NCBI RefSeq assembly: GCF_030867095.1
Contig: NC_081828.1
Coordinates: forward strand, 205,801,978 to 205,865,977
DNA: 64,000 nucleotides
Reading direction: 5' to 3'
Origin: Alligator mississippiensis
Lineage: Eukaryota > Chordata > Crocodylia > Alligatoridae
A program made the position numbers and the translations under genes. Position 1 is the stretch's first letter. Each line of letters starts with the position of its first letter. The notes beneath the pieces are model-generated. The model did not search any database. It had not been told where the DNA came from and saw only the letters and a list, made by a program, of their open reading frames with translations. Shown here piece after piece: positions 22,051 through 34,279 of the stretch.

Positions 22051-24772
22051 AAAACAAAATCAACACTACCTCTTTCCTGGGCCATGATCCCAAAGCAAAA
22101 CCTGAGCCAGGCTCAGTTTTTGGACAGAGTTGCTATAATGCATATTGTTAGGGGAGAGTTCCTGACTGCAGAACCCAAATGTATAGAGGACCTTGAGCTT
22201 CAGACATACCTTGTGCTCCTTATTCACTATATGGCAGCTTTGGGGAGGCTCTCTGATCAGCTGTTTGGGGTCCTGTTTTGAGGTACCTAACTTTGCAGGC
22301 CACTTACAGGGAACCTAGACTCCTGGCTCTGCTTTATGGATTTCATGCTGAAGGTCAAGCAACTAGACATTCATCGTTGCAGCATCTAAGTTGTAGCCAC
22401 AGGAGCCATTTATTAGAGCTGCCCTCTTATACCTTATAACACTCATACAACACTTTTGGAAAGATACTATTAGGAATTGGTAATAATCTACTCTTCCTTT
22501 TAGCCTACAAGATCTCCATATTGAGGAAGGATTCCATTCAGTGCAATTCCAGCTCTCCCTCTAATTTATTTATACTTAATGGCCTTTCAAAGACACATCT
22601 CCACATTACTTCTGGCTGAAAGTATGTGCAGAAGGGGTATTAAATCACATTGTTACAATAATATTGCATAATTTATAAAGAATATAAGCATCAACAAAGT
22701 CATGAACTACATGCTTCCTTCAAAAATCCCGAGGCTAGATTAAGACCACGCTAATTGCCTTTTAACTTACACAAGCCACGACAAGTAATTTTACTCAGAT
22801 CCCACCTCTTCAGAAGAAGCATGCAGTTTAAAAACATAAGTCAGATTCTCAGCTGATGCAAACCAATGCAGGGACTCTTTATTTCAGCTGAGAAGCAAGT
22901 GCTGCATGTGCAAATGTCAGAAGAGGAGGGTTTATTCAGCGATACTATTGAGACAGGGAGATCATACTCCTGCTGCCCACTGTGCTCTGCAATATTTTAG
23001 ATGGGATTTTAGAAAGTGTCTACACAATTTCACAGCACAAGTGCTACTGAAAATCAGGAAGATTTGTGCTGCTTATCACTTTGGGGTTTTGAACCTCCCA
23101 CCCGTTTTTCACACCCTTCAAGTCAGGCACAGAATTCATAAAAGGAGTAAAAACTTGTTCAGCCAGAAGATTTTCATTAGCCAGAGGGTGTTAGAGGGTT
23201 GAAAAAGTGTTTTACTACCCAGGGGAAATCTGTGACAAACAAAAATAATCATTTTCATCTAAAGTTTCCACAGTAAAATGCAGTTTTTTTGGGCAATTAA
23301 AAATGTGTTTCTATCAAAAATTAAAAATAGAGATATTTGGAAGTGCTCTTGCAACACCTCAGGGAAGCTGTAGTCCAGGTGCTCTAAATTTCCATTTAAC
23401 CTGGGCTGCGTGGTTGGAATAAATCACCCACAATGCACCAGTCTCTCCTCTTGGAGAGGGGAAGCAATGAATCATGGGAGTACCTGGCCTTTGTGCATTA
23501 TGGCATCTGCAATCCTACCAGGGAACCTGGCCACAATAGCAGGAGACATAAGACACCACCCCAGTATTTCCAAATTAAACCATTTCATGTTTTTTTCCAA
23601 CCATACTAATTATTCTTGATATGAATACTTTCCACAAAGCACACACTTGCACACAAAAATGGTTTTGGTAAAAATCCAGTTTTCTGTCAAAGAACACTTT
23701 TTTCTGTTCCACATGATGGGCATAATATCTTGAGGTGACTGGAGCATTTGCTTGTACAAGGAAGCCATAGCAAGAGCCAATATTATCAAAAACTGACCAG
23801 AGCTCTTGAGTGCCACAATTACCAGGTGACCAACCTCAGACACTGTCGGGGCGCGACCTTCAGCGAGTACTAACAGCGAGCGCACACCCACTGAAGAATC
23901 AGACTCTTAAAAAGCCTCAAGTTGGGCTCCTAAAAATCAATACGTGCTTTTGAAAATCTTGGCTTTAATGTATTTTTAGCTGCCTGTTCAAGTCATTTAG
24001 CAGCTGGAAACAAAACAGTCACCACCACCTAACCACCAGCAGGTGCTTCTGTTTTACAATTTGCCATGGTTTATATCCCGTCTTTACTAACATGGATCTC
24101 AGATTTCCATCTTCAGGCTCCACTAGTTCTGTCTGATGGAGCCTTGTTTCTTTACCCCTACTCTAACACACATACAACTAAGTTTTCTAGGATCATAAGC
24201 CTCATGAAACTTGCCAATTTTTTAAAATGATTGTATTTAAATTGAAAAATTATCTTGGGCCCTTGAGAACACTATTTAAAAGTAGCTCTGGCTATGTCTT
24301 TACAGCAGTTATGCGAGGTCCCCTTATGAATGTGGCAGGGGATTGAATATTTTCAGCCCATTCAACATGGGAAAAGAGCTGAAGGATCCAGCAGCTCTTT
24401 GCTATTGTCCTCCCGCTCTGCCAGAGATGCTGAGGTCAGAATTGAGCCTGCTTCCTGAACAGCCCTGATTGGTTGCTTTAAGGCAAGCAGGGGGGTCAGG
24501 CAACCAATCAGAGGGTCCCCTTCCCCAGGCAGGACTAAAATTTGGGTTGGGGTGGAGCTTCTTCTGTGGTTGCAAGCCAACCCCAGTGAAAATCCCACCA
24601 TATGGGAGGAATTTATGAGAGTTGGCAATTCTCAATGCTTTTCCAGTTTTAGGCTATTTTCACTTCACAGTCTGTGAGGCAGTATGATTAAGACCCCAAA
24701 TCAGGACCCGGAAGATAAGGGTCCCCATCCACACACTGTTGCTGATCTGCTCTCAAGAAGTCCATATGATGG
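22051..24772. other. Unique DNA, no gene recognised
   Basis: Open frames are short and unlike known proteins. Around 23340-23530 there are several CAATGCACC, GCAATGAATCATGGGAG and GTGCATTATGG strings that look like an old palindromic repeat, but I could not define its ends. Confidence 0.35.
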
Positions 24773-24862
24773 TTTCATAGTTTCATAGTTTCTAGGGTCA
24801 GAAGGGACCCGAACAGATCATCAAGTCCAACCCCCTCCCCTGGGCAGGAACTGGTGCTGGGA

Positions 24863-25117
24863 TCATAACGCCCCAGCCAGATCTCTATCCAACCTCCTCT
24901 TGAAGACCCCCAAGGTAGGGGAGAGCACCACCTCCCTTGGGAGCCCATTCCAGAGCCTGGCAGCCCTAACTGTAAAGTACTGCTTCCTGATGTCAAGCCT
25001 GAACCTGCTCTCAATCAATTTGTGGTCGTTATTCCTTGTTATCCCAGGTGGTGCCTGGGGGAACAGAGCCTCCCTCAATTCCCACTGGTCCCCCCTGGTG
25101 AGTTTGTAAATGGCCAC
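24863..25117 (-). pseudogene. CR1 ORF2 C-terminal relic
   Basis: An open frame of 84 codons holds the conserved CR1 C-terminus, including GITRNN, SRFRLDIRKQYF and NGLPREVVLSPTLGVFKRRL. It is separated by frame changes from the upstream reverse transcriptase relic. It is not a functional gene. Confidence 0.8.
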
Positions 25118-25456
25118 CAGATCCCCTCTCAGCCTTCTCTTGTGGAGGCTGAATAGATTCAGGGCCTTCAGCCTCTCTTCGTAGGACCTGGCCTACTGCC
25201 CCCTGACCATGCGAGTGTCCCTCCTCTGGACCCTCTCAATGCTGGCCACATCCCTCCTGAAGTGCGGTGCCCAGAACTGGACGCAGTACTCCAACTGCGG
25301 CCTGACCAATGCCGTATAGAGGGGGAGGATCACCTCCTTGGACGTGCTCGTGATGCATCTGTAGATGCACGACAAGATGTGGTTCACCTTACTGACCACT
25401 TCCTTGCATTGGTGGCTCATGTTCATCCTGGAGTCAACAATGACTCCAAGATTCCT

Positions 25457-25750
25457 TTATGCCACCGTGTTGACAAGAAGGATGTTCCCCAGCCTATAGG
25501 TGTGTTGCTGGTTCCTTCTCCCTAGATGCAGCACCTTGAGCTTGTCTGCATTGAACTCCATCCTAGTCTCATCCGCCGACCTCTGTAACCTGTCTAGATC
25601 TAGCTGGATTCTGTCTCTCCCCTCCAGCGTGCCCACTTCTCCCCACATCTTTGTGTCATCAGCGAATTTGGACAGCATGTTTTCCACACCCACATCCAGA
25701 TTGCTGATAAAGATGTTGAATAGTTCAGGCAAAAAAAATGTCTGGCACAC
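25457..25750 (-). pseudogene. CR1 ORF2 reverse transcriptase relic (palm)
   Basis: A 97-codon frame contains FADDTK near residues 29-34, the metal-binding motif of reverse transcriptase, then an LDLDRL and KLKVLHLG segment typical of CR1. The domain is incomplete: fingers and most of the palm are missing by 5' truncation. Confidence 0.8.
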
Positions 25751-26137
25751 CCCAGTCCAGGGGGAAGGGTATCAAACACATCCCCAGCCTTGAACTCATA
25801 ACCTTCTGCCCCAGCACACAATGCACAAACCACTAAGCCAGAGAGCAAAAGCAATGTTTTTATAGCATTGATTTCTAGAGAATGCTGTACTTTTTGCATG
25901 AAATCTTATGACATTCAGAGTTAGACCTTATAAATGTCTCCTAAACTATGCAATAATTACTCAGAAACATGCTGTCATCCATCAAATGTTTTTAAAGCAT
26001 TTTACCTTTCACATGCTGGACAATTTTTTATGTCTGTACACAATTTCCCTAATAATTATGGCAAGAGAGATCACTGAGTTATTCTCCATAGCACACATAA
26101 AGCTACAATAAAACCTTTGTGGTTTATTGCCAAGGCT

Positions 26138-26163
26138 GGGGGGGGGGGGGGGGGGGGGGGGGG
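26138..26163 (+). repeat. G homopolymer of 26 bases
   Basis: Twenty-six uninterrupted G, then AA and six more G. It lies in AT-rich DNA and is the longest homopolymer I noticed in the window. It is prone to quadruplex formation and to sequencing or assembly error. Confidence 0.9.
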
Positions 26164-26289
26164 AAGGGGGGAGTGAAGGCTAAGGGAAACACATCGATGA
26201 TTGTAACTAAAACACACCTAATTCCAGTGTTTTAGTTTGCAAGCTGAGACCATGTTCAGAGGAACACCAATTATTGCTAAAATCTAAAG

Positions 26290-26525
26290 CAGGGGTCATC
26301 AACATTTTTGGGCACAGGGCTAAAAACACCCATAACTTCAACTTGTAAGATGTTGGCATGCCAGGGGCAGATGGCAGGGGAGCCACAAAAGGCCATATAG
26401 CCCTGGCCCCTTGCAGCCATATAGCCCTTGCCTCTTCCCTGCCATCCACCAAGAGACATGCATGCCAAACAAAATGTCTTTGAGTGCCACACTCTGGCAC
26501 CCATGCTGGGAGTTGTCTCCCCCGG
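26290..26525. mobile_element. Small hAT-like element
   Basis: It begins CAGGGGTCATCAACATTTTT, a common hAT-type terminus. The right end, read inverted, is CCGGGGGAGACAAC, a diverged match. It is flanked by ATCTAAAG (26282-26289) and ATCTAATG (26526-26533), an 8-base duplication with one mismatch. No coding capacity. Confidence 0.65.
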
Positions 26526-27002
26526 ATCTAATGGAAGGACAATCAGGAGAGAATATGACCTATTATCATTGAGCCCAAAAGCCCTAAAAGCTCAAACAGA
26601 ATTGTGATAAAAATGCCCTCTTTCCCCCTTGAAAAACTGTGCACCAGAGGGCAGAATTTAACTCTGAATCTTTCACTAGGAAGGTGCCAAACCTGCTTAC
26701 CCACTCTTCTGACTTGACCACAAATGGGTCTTCCTCTGGAAGAGGATCCGATACAGAAGCTCGCACTATTTATGGTGGTGCTTTCAAGTCCTGCTCTGCA
26801 GGGGTAAAATTCGATAGAGATGCCAGCAGGCAGCTGAGGATTAGGTAATTTCTGTCTATATATACCAGCCAAACCTTCTTCTAGCTATAAAGTGCCTCTC
26901 CTATACAGTTTTCTGCAGCTCTGGAGTTACAATAGTGAATGGCATGCATCTTTTCACTGAATGGACCCCTTGAACTCAGCTTAGATGCAGGTTCTAGTAT
27001 TG

Positions 27003-27222
27003 GCAGAAGTTTGGGCAGGGTGGCAGCCTCTGAACAACTAGTTCAGAGAGGCATGAGCTTTCATAGGTGACAGCTGCAATCCAGACAGCATCCAGATGCT
27101 GATGAATTAGACTGTTGCCTACAAAAGCTCATGTCTCTCTGAACCAGTTAGTTTCTAAGGTGACACCCTACCCTATCTTCTGCCTGCTTTCAAACTAACA
27201 CGGATAACCACCTCTCTACTCT
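27003..27222. mobile_element. Inverted-repeat element, family B, copy 1
   Basis: Arms of about 45 bases (near 27016-27060 and 27126-27171) share GGTTCAGAGAG-like and CATGAGCTTT strings in inverted orientation. The right outer end has CAAACTAACACGGATAACC. A related copy lies at 38450-38812. This style is common in reptile genomes. The superfamily is not assigned. Confidence 0.6.
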
Positions 27223-30200
27223 GGTTCAGATATTGTGTTTTAGTGCATATACTAAGCACAAAGAGGTTACATTAGAATAATAAAATGGTATCTTCAAGAC
27301 TCTCTGATAATGTCTCCTATAGTTTTATCTTCATACGATCTGCTGCTAACTTTATTAGTTACCAATGATCAGAGATCTATGAAGGCATTGATATGTAAAT
27401 GCAGTATTACATTGTGAATAATTAAAATGCACATTGTAACATACCCTGTTTAACAAGGCATTTCACTGACTATCAAGTCATCTACTTAAAATTACCTGAC
27501 TCCTTTATAAAAAAAATAAAAGCCAAGGGTACCATCTTCCCTCAATAACTAATTGGAATGGGTTGTTATGAGATGTCTTTTCATGAGCCTAGAAAAGGCT
27601 GGCAAAAGGATGAGGAAATCCAAAACACAAAAGTGTTCTGTATGTCGAGATGAAGAACACACACTCTCACTGCACTGAGCCCAGCAAATGAAGGCATCAT
27701 AATTGTATTCCTTATCCGGGGGCTTAACCATGTTATGAAGCACGTGTGTGAGAGCCTTTCCTAGTTATTTCTTTTCTTCTACATGTGTGGTTTCTTTGGG
27801 CTTCCCAGAACTGTTTATTACAAGAAATGTTTTCAAACACATGACATTGAATAAAAGGTATAGGTCATCTACGCTTTCATGAAAAACTCACTGAAAAGAT
27901 GCTCATTAATGTGAATGGAGCAGGCCCACCATGGCCCTTTTAGAACAAAATCCTGTCTAGATTCCCCCCCTCCTGCTGCCCCCTCTTATAAGAGATCAAT
28001 AAAGACTAATTTGCATTAAGATATTATACAGGATTCTAAGGAATTCAACACAATAATAGTATAAAGAGGCTTTCAATACATGCAGATACTATCTAATCCT
28101 AATTAATATGAAAGGAATTCAGCCCAGTCTTTTAGACCAAAATGTAACATACTTTTTATATATTTAAAGCTGTAAATCTCATAAGGAATGTAGATTTTGT
28201 TAATTACAGTCTGTCTGGGAAGGGTGGGGGAGAAATTAAATTGATCCTTCTAGTGATGAATTATTCAAAATGAAAAGCAATCAACTTCACATTAGAGCCA
28301 AACCCTCCACATAAACCTAGTATTACACAGACAGTTTCTCTGTCATTGCACACATGCTGAATTCAACAAACAAACCAAGCTACTAGGGTGCTCTCACTGA
28401 CATTTTATACTTTAAATTTATCAGCACAGTTTAGACTGACTGGAAGGAAGATTGCTAAAATCACTGTTACACTGGCAAAACTCCCAACTTTATTCCAATA
28501 AGATTAGGTACACCTGCAATGTTCAAAATTAGCCATTCATTGCAAATGCAAGACTGTTCTGTACAAGCATCTGTGACTAGGTGCCTTCTGCATTCTCCAT
28601 CCTTGGAAATACCAGTGAAGGCATTAGAGGAATGGGTCTATATTAAACATTTATATTATGGATGTACCAAAAGCTGTAGTAGGGAGTAAACCTTTTATTT
28701 GTACAGCACCCAATGTAGATTTGATCGAGATCCAAGCGCCTGCAATCTAATTACTGGTATATAATGTTAATATCAATGTGAAATGCCAAAACCAGCTCTC
28801 AGCGTGGAAATTGGTCAGTGTTACTAATGTATCTTGCAGCAACATGTATTTTCAAACAAAGTAAAATGACAAGTAAAAGGGCACACCTTCCTGGCTCTGG
28901 GGCCCTCGACAATCTTATGCTGAACTCCTGAAATTACCCACAGGTAGCACTATGAAAAGCAGTCTACACTTAGCAAAAGTGTTATGAGGCTCCCCAACAA
29001 AGCCTTCACTGTAACCTCCAAGCTCTAACTGCTTATGGGCCAAAGATGACTAACAGGCCATGCAGAACGTCTGAAGGCATTCTTACTTCATGTATAGGGC
29101 TAAACGAAGGCATTATTTCACATGCAAAAGCAGCACTCATCAGTAGAGAAATGATTCTAATGGAATTATAGCAGAGGAAAAGAATCCTGAATAATCGATT
29201 GCCTACCTGTCCACACCTGCATCATAGTCTTTGGGGCTGTTTCTTCACAGAATTACCCAAGAGACGGAAGAAAGCAACATAGACATAAGTCTCAGTTCTG
29301 CAGTGAGCTCCATTCTGGCTGCCTCCCGCCCCCATGGGAAGCCCCATTTTTTTTTCAGTGGAGTCTGCCCTGATGGAACTTCTTGCAAAAATTTCTACCT
29401 TAGCTCCACTCTAAAATAAGCTGCATTTTTAAAGTTATTGAGCTACTACTTCAATGTAAGGAAGAACAACTCCAACCCGCTTTGTCCTCCAGGCATTTAT
29501 CAAAGACTTTACTCTGACTCAGCCTTTCATTTACAATTGGGAAGCAGCCAGCAAACTTGAAGTAGAGTTTGTGTTTCTCTAGTTTTTAAATTTTGTACCA
29601 AAAATATATATTTATTCAGACATCGCTTGGAAGCAGATTTCAGCTGTTATCTCTGACAGCTAAAGCACAATGTCCAGGATTGCTTTGAACCTAATAAACT
29701 TGACTGAATGGGGCTGAGGCTTGCAACTGAATGAAAAGATCTGTGTGCTTTAAATGCCCATTATGTTGAAGAAAGAAGAAAGTTAAACTTCCCCGACAAT
29801 CTGATTTTAGCTTAAAACATGTAGTCATAAATCATGACAGTGAGGGGTCTCCGAATAGAAAAATGCCAACATGACTATTGAAGTGACAAGGAATTTGTTT
29901 CACCTGTTTTATTTGTATCTGTAGGAAACTGAAATCAGACAAGATTTTTTTTGGCTGGATTTTAATCTCTCCTGCCCCTCAAATCTATGAATACAAATGC
30001 TCTTTACATCTATTTGCATATATAAACATTAGTTTTAGTCTCTGTTTCAGTCACCATACTGTGTGATATAGTAGGAATAGCATTTTAGTGGAGAAGTGCT
30101 GAATGTGTTATTTGTTGAATAAAGCCAGTCTGGTGCCAGGCAAGAATTTTTTTCAGGGCCTTCCCTCCCCCCATCCAATTACATTTCAGGGTGTTTCTTT

Positions 30201-30734
30201 CCTCTTCAATTGCATTTTTGCCATTTTCCCTTGGTGCTGATCTTTTCCCACACAGATAGATCTAATCAAAGACATTTCCTTAGTACCTGATTCTTTCTAA
30301 GGTAAGGCTTCTACTAGTAAAATATCTGCGCATCTCACAGTTTTCCTGTGTTTGTTCCTCAATAGCCAGGGAAGTGCTATGATTCCCATATTTCAGACAG
30401 GGAATGGCATCCTAAAGAACTGGATCCACAAAGCATTTTGATGCTTAAATCCAAAATAATGACCCTCAAAACACCTGCTCAGTTGCCACCTTACCTTAAC
30501 TTGGTGGTGACTAAAGTCTACAAGTATCTCACTTTTCTGACATTAAAGGTTCTGCCAAAGCCATTAAGGGTGTTAAGCCAAAAGTTCTGTTTCCAGACAG
30601 GCCTAGAAGTATCTCAGTAGGTGCATCTACAGGTGCAAATGCTGCAGGGTGGGTTTACTCTAGCCCACATGCTATCTAGAGATTAGTCACTACATACTGT
30701 GGGAGTCAAACAATTAAATTTCTTTGTGGATTCG
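27223..30734. other. Unique AT-rich DNA, nothing recognised
   Basis: There are 3.5 kb of AT-rich sequence with many stop codons and no exon or element that I recognise. Confidence 0.4.
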
Positions 30735-30870
30735 GGCTAGAGAGACTGACTGACTTGCCCAGCTCCACACAGGAAATTGTGGCAGAGCAAGGAATTAAAC
30801 TCAGCTCTCCCAAGTTCCCCTCTAGCACTCTCACTGCTGGCACCATTTCTTCACTCTAATCCTTAAACCC
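30735..30870 (-). repeat. MIR-type SINE fragment
   Basis: GACTTGCCCAGCTCCACACA followed by GGAATTAAACTCAGCTCTCC is the reverse complement of the MIR core and tRNA-like box B. Confidence 0.7.
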
Positions 30871-30887
30871 TTACTCATGTTGAAGAT

Positions 30888-31784
30888 TGCTTGAGATGTG
30901 CCTGCCTCCCCACAGGGTTACTGTCAGAGGGGTTGTTGCAGCACACAACAACACCCTTTAAAGACAGCTCCTCCATCGCTGCCCAGTGGAAGGACCACAT
31001 TCAAGAGCTTCTGAACCACGATTCTAATGTTGAAGATATTACCATCAAAACCACTCCGCAACACCCCACTACAGACTACCAAGCGAATCCATCCATTTAT
31101 CAAGAAGCCTTGAAAAGCCATTAAGCAGATGAACAACAAAGTATGTGGTCCTGATCAGATACCAGCTGAAATTTATAAGCAAGGTGAACAAAAAAACTCT
31201 CTTACCAACTACATATTATTATGAAAATGAGGATGTATTATTGAAACACAAACAGATTCCCAGTGACCAGAACTGAGACCATATTTGAGAAAAGAGAGAG
31301 AAGGGATTTCAGAAGTTACAATGCGCTCCTGCACACCTGTCCAGAGCTGGGAAGATCCTCACCTGCATTCTCTGCAATAGACTCACCTTCCTCACTGATG
31401 AGGTTTTACCCGAGTCACAACACGGTTTCAGACCACTCAGCGGTACAATAGATATGATCTTTGTTGCTAGACAGCTGCAGGGGAAGTGCCATGAGCAATA
31501 CTGAGATCTTTACATGGCCTTCATTGACCTGGCTAAGACCTTTGACTCAATCTGCACATAGGCCCTATGGAAATCCTGATGAGATTTGGATGCCTGCCAA
31601 ATTTGTTACAATGATGAGATTTCTTTACCAGGATATGACAGTAACTATTATTTGCACTGGCTCAGACAGGGACCCTTTCCCTATCAGTGACCGGTGTCAA
31701 GCAAAGATGTGCAATTGCCTCAACACTCTTTTCCACCTATATCATAGCTATTTCACATTTCATTGCTGACAGACTTCCACCACC
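30888..31784 (+). mobile_element. Non-CR1 LINE, N-terminal part of the reverse transcriptase (left half)
   Basis: Broken frames keep, in order, a SSIAAQWKDHIQELLNHDSN segment, GPDQIPAE (31147-31170), a QHGFR-like region near 31420, and FIDLAKTFDS (31520-31549), the first catalytic palm motif. This is a second LINE lineage, unlike CR1; its style (GPDxIPAE, YTDDC, LLYGCETW-like) recalls RTE-type elements, but I cannot fix the clade. The frame is broken by several shifts and stops. The element resumes at 34280. Confidence 0.7.
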
Positions 31785-32232
31785 TGCCATGTGCCACCTC
31801 CCTAGTGGAACAATGGGGTGGGCATAGGTGGCCAGAACCCTCCCATCTGGGCCTAGGCACACACCCACTCCCTGCCACTGGAGTGGCCAGCCATAGTCAG
31901 CTGACCTCTTACCCCTTCCTATTTAAACCCCTGACCTGGAAGGGAAAGTGTTCTGGCAACAAGGTGCAACCTTGTACCTAGGCTGCTGCATCCTTGGCTT
32001 GTGCTGCTGCTGACTGATGGGTTCTCTGGACACCTGACCCAGCTTGCCTCCTGACCTCACACTGCCTGATGCTCTGGATACCTGACCTGGATCTGGCCTG
32101 ACTTCCTGGATTCCTGACTCAGCTAGTCTCCTGACTTCATGCTTTCTTGCTGATATGGTTCCCCAGACATATCTCCTCCCGGCTTCTGACTTCCTGGCTT
32201 ATCCTGACCCCTGGCCCTGGCTGCCCATGGCA
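31785..32232 (+). mobile_element. LTR-like block (possible solo LTR)
   Basis: About 450 bases are bounded by TGCCATG (31785-31791) and CATGGCA (32226-32232), a perfect 7-base inverted end pair of TG...CA type. A TATTTAAA box lies at about 31920, and the 3' half is rich in CCTGAC-type motifs. No internal retroviral genes are present. The immediate flanks do not form a clear duplication; TGACAG occurs near both ends (31767 and 32233). An old solo LTR is plausible but not proven. Confidence 0.4.
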
Positions 32233-32262
32233 TGACAGGAGTCAGTATCCAGTATTGTATAG

Positions 32263-33189
32263 ATGGGAATCTCTTTAACATCAAAAAGAGGGAAAGGGGC
32301 CAGGAGGCTTCCTTGGCTGACCAGAGAAATCCAGGGCAGCCTAAGGGCCAAAAGGGGAGCACATAAAAAGTGGAAACAGGGAAAGATCACCAAAGACGAA
32401 TATAACTCCTCTGCTCACGCTTGTAGGGAGGCAATTAGATGGGCCAAAGCTACCATGGAGCTGAGGATGGCATCCCAAGTTAAGGACAACAAGAAATTGT
32501 TATTTAGATATATAGGGAATAAAAGGAAGACCCAGGGAGGAATAGGACCTCTGCTAAATGGGCAGAAACAATTGGTGACGGACACGGGGGACAAGGCTGA
32601 ACTCCTCAACGAGTTCTTTGCCTCAGTGTTCCTAAGCAAGGGGCACGACAAGTCTCTCACTGGGGTTGTAGAGAGGCAGCAGCAAGGCACCAGACTACCA
32701 AGCGTAGACCGTGAGATGGTGCAGAGTCATTTGGAAGAACTGGATGCCTTTAAGTCGGCAGGCCCGGATGGGCTCCATCCGAGGGTGCTGAAGGCACTGA
32801 CCGACATCATTGCAGAGCCACTGGTGGGAATATTCAAACGCTCGTGGCGCACAGGCCAAGTCCCGGAGGACTGGAAAAGGGCCAATGTGGTCCCCATTTT
32901 CAAGAAGGGGAGGAAGGAGGACCCGGGCAACTATAGGCCAGTCAGTCTCACCTCCATCCTTGGTAAAGTCTTTGAAAAAATTATCAAGGCTCACATTTGC
33001 GAGAGCCTGGCAGGGCAAATTATGCTGAGGGGAAACCAGCACATGTTTGTGGCGGGCAGATGGTGCCTGACCAATCTAGAATCTTTTTATGACCAGGTCA
33101 CGAAACGCCTGGACACAGGAGGAGGGGTGGTGTCGTATACTAAGACTTCAGGAAGGCCTTCGATACGGCATCCCACCCCATACTGGTGA
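32263..33189 (+). pseudogene. CR1 ORF2 relic: linker, fingers and first palm part
   Basis: A 308-codon frame. Near residues 17-20 is the PWLT of the linker, then GGIGPLLN (92-99), SAGPDG (165-170), EDWKRANVVPIFKKG (202-216) and GNYRPVSLTS (222-231), all CR1 reverse transcriptase landmarks. The usual QHGF is here QHMF. After about residue 285 the frame shifts and the region that should carry the first catalytic aspartate reads as unrelated sequence. The chosen start is just the first ATG; the element is truncated and no native start exists. Confidence 0.85.
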
Positions 33190-33509
33190 ACAAGTTAAGA
33201 GGCTGTGACTTGGATGACTACACAGTCCGGTGGGTGGCAAATTGGCTGGAGGGTCGCACCCAGAGAGTTGTGGTGGATGGGTCGGTATCGACCTGGAAGG
33301 GTGTGGGCAGTGGTGTCCCGCAGGGCTTGGTCCTTAATGTGTTCATCGGCGATTTGGATGAGGGAGTGAAGTGTACTCTGTCCAGTTTGCAGATGACACA
33401 AAACTGTGGGGAGAAGTGGACACGCCGGAGGGCAGGGAACAGCTGCAAGCAGACCTGGACAGGTTGGACATATGGGCAGAAAACAACAGAAAGCAGTTCA
33501 ACAAGTTGA
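33186..33509 (+). pseudogene. CR1 ORF2 relic: middle palm segment
   Basis: This frame continues the protein with NKLRG, LEGRTQRVVV and GSGVPQG (residues 41-47). Relative to other CR1 copies a few residues after GVPQG appear to be missing, which suggests a small deletion (from memory of the family). After about residue 66 it loses homology because the true frame moves to the one starting at 33371. Confidence 0.8.
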
Positions 33510-34189
33510 AATGCAAAGTGCTGCACCTAGGGAAGAAAAATGTCCAGCACACCTACAGCCTAGGGAATGACCTGCTGGGTGGCACAGAGGTGGAAAGGGA
33601 TCTTGGAGTCCTAGTGGACTCCAAGATGAACATGAGTCGGCAGTGTGACGAAGCCATCAGAAAAGCCAATGGCACTTTATCGTGCATCAGCAGATGCATG
33701 ATGAATAGATCCAAAGAGGTGATACTTCCCCTCTATCGGGCGCTGGTCAGACCGCAGTTGGAGTACTGCGTGCAATTCTGGGCGCCGCAATTCAAGAGGG
33801 AAGTGGATAACCTGGAGAGGGTCCAGAGAAGGGCCACTCATATGGTTAAGGGCCTACAGACCAAGCCCTACAAGGAGAGACTAGAGAAACTGGACCTTTT
33901 CAGCCTTCGCAAGAGAAGGTTGAGAGGTGACCTTGTGGCTGCCTATAAGTTCATCACGGTGGCACAGAAGGGAATTGGTGAGTATTTATTCACCAAGGCG
34001 CCCCCGGGGGTTACAAGAAACAATGGCCACAAGCTAGCAGAGAGCAGATTTAGACTGGATATTAGGAAGAACTTCTTCACAGTTCGAGTGGCCAAGGTCT
34101 GGAACGGGCTCCCAAGGGAGGTGGTGCTCTCCCCTACCCTGTGGGTCTTCAAGAGGAGGTTAGATGAGTATCTAACTGGGGTCATCTAG
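33371..34189 (+). pseudogene. CR1 ORF2 relic: catalytic ADD motif through C-terminus
   Basis: A 272-codon frame begins just before FADDTKLWGEVD (FADD at residues 6-9, bases 33386-33397) and reaches the natural CR1 stop at 34187-34189. It includes VLHLGKKN, RSKEVILPLYRALVRPQLEY, RVQRRATHMVKGL, SRFRLDIRKNFFTVRVAKVW and NGLPREVVLSPTL. It is long and free of stops, which suggests fairly recent insertion, but it is cut off from the rest of the domain by frameshifts. Confidence 0.88.
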
Positions 34190-34279
34190 ACCCAGCACTC
34201 TTTCCTACCTATGCAGGGGGTCGGACTCGATGATCTATTGAGGTCCCTTCCAACCCTAACATCTATGAATCTATGAATC

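Larger units (their letters stand above)
24773..25763 (-). mobile_element. CR1 LINE, 3' kilobase of ORF2 plus 3'UTR
   Basis: This is 5'-truncated CR1 on the minus strand with its 3' end at 24773 (TTCATAGTTTCATAGTTTC on the plus strand). Broken frames give, in order, FADDTKMWGEVG with the catalytic-style ADD (about 25653-25688), the TSKEVILPLYTALVRPQLEY block (about 25285-25345) and SRFRLDIRKQYFTVRAARLW with NGLPREVVLSPTLGVF (about 24895-25000). Frame changes separate the three blocks, so it is dead. The same family occurs at 11689 and 32240. Confidence 0.9.
32240..34279 (+). mobile_element. CR1 LINE with most of ORF2, inserted in another LINE
   Basis: 5'-truncated CR1 starts in the linker between endonuclease and reverse transcriptase and runs through the reverse transcriptase, the C-terminal domain, a short 3'UTR and the terminal ATCTATGA tandem (34261-34279). 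Three overlapping frames carry the protein, so at least two frameshifts inactivate it. It is the least decayed retroelement in the window. It splits the LINE whose halves are at 30888-31784 and 34280-35080. Confidence 0.92.
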
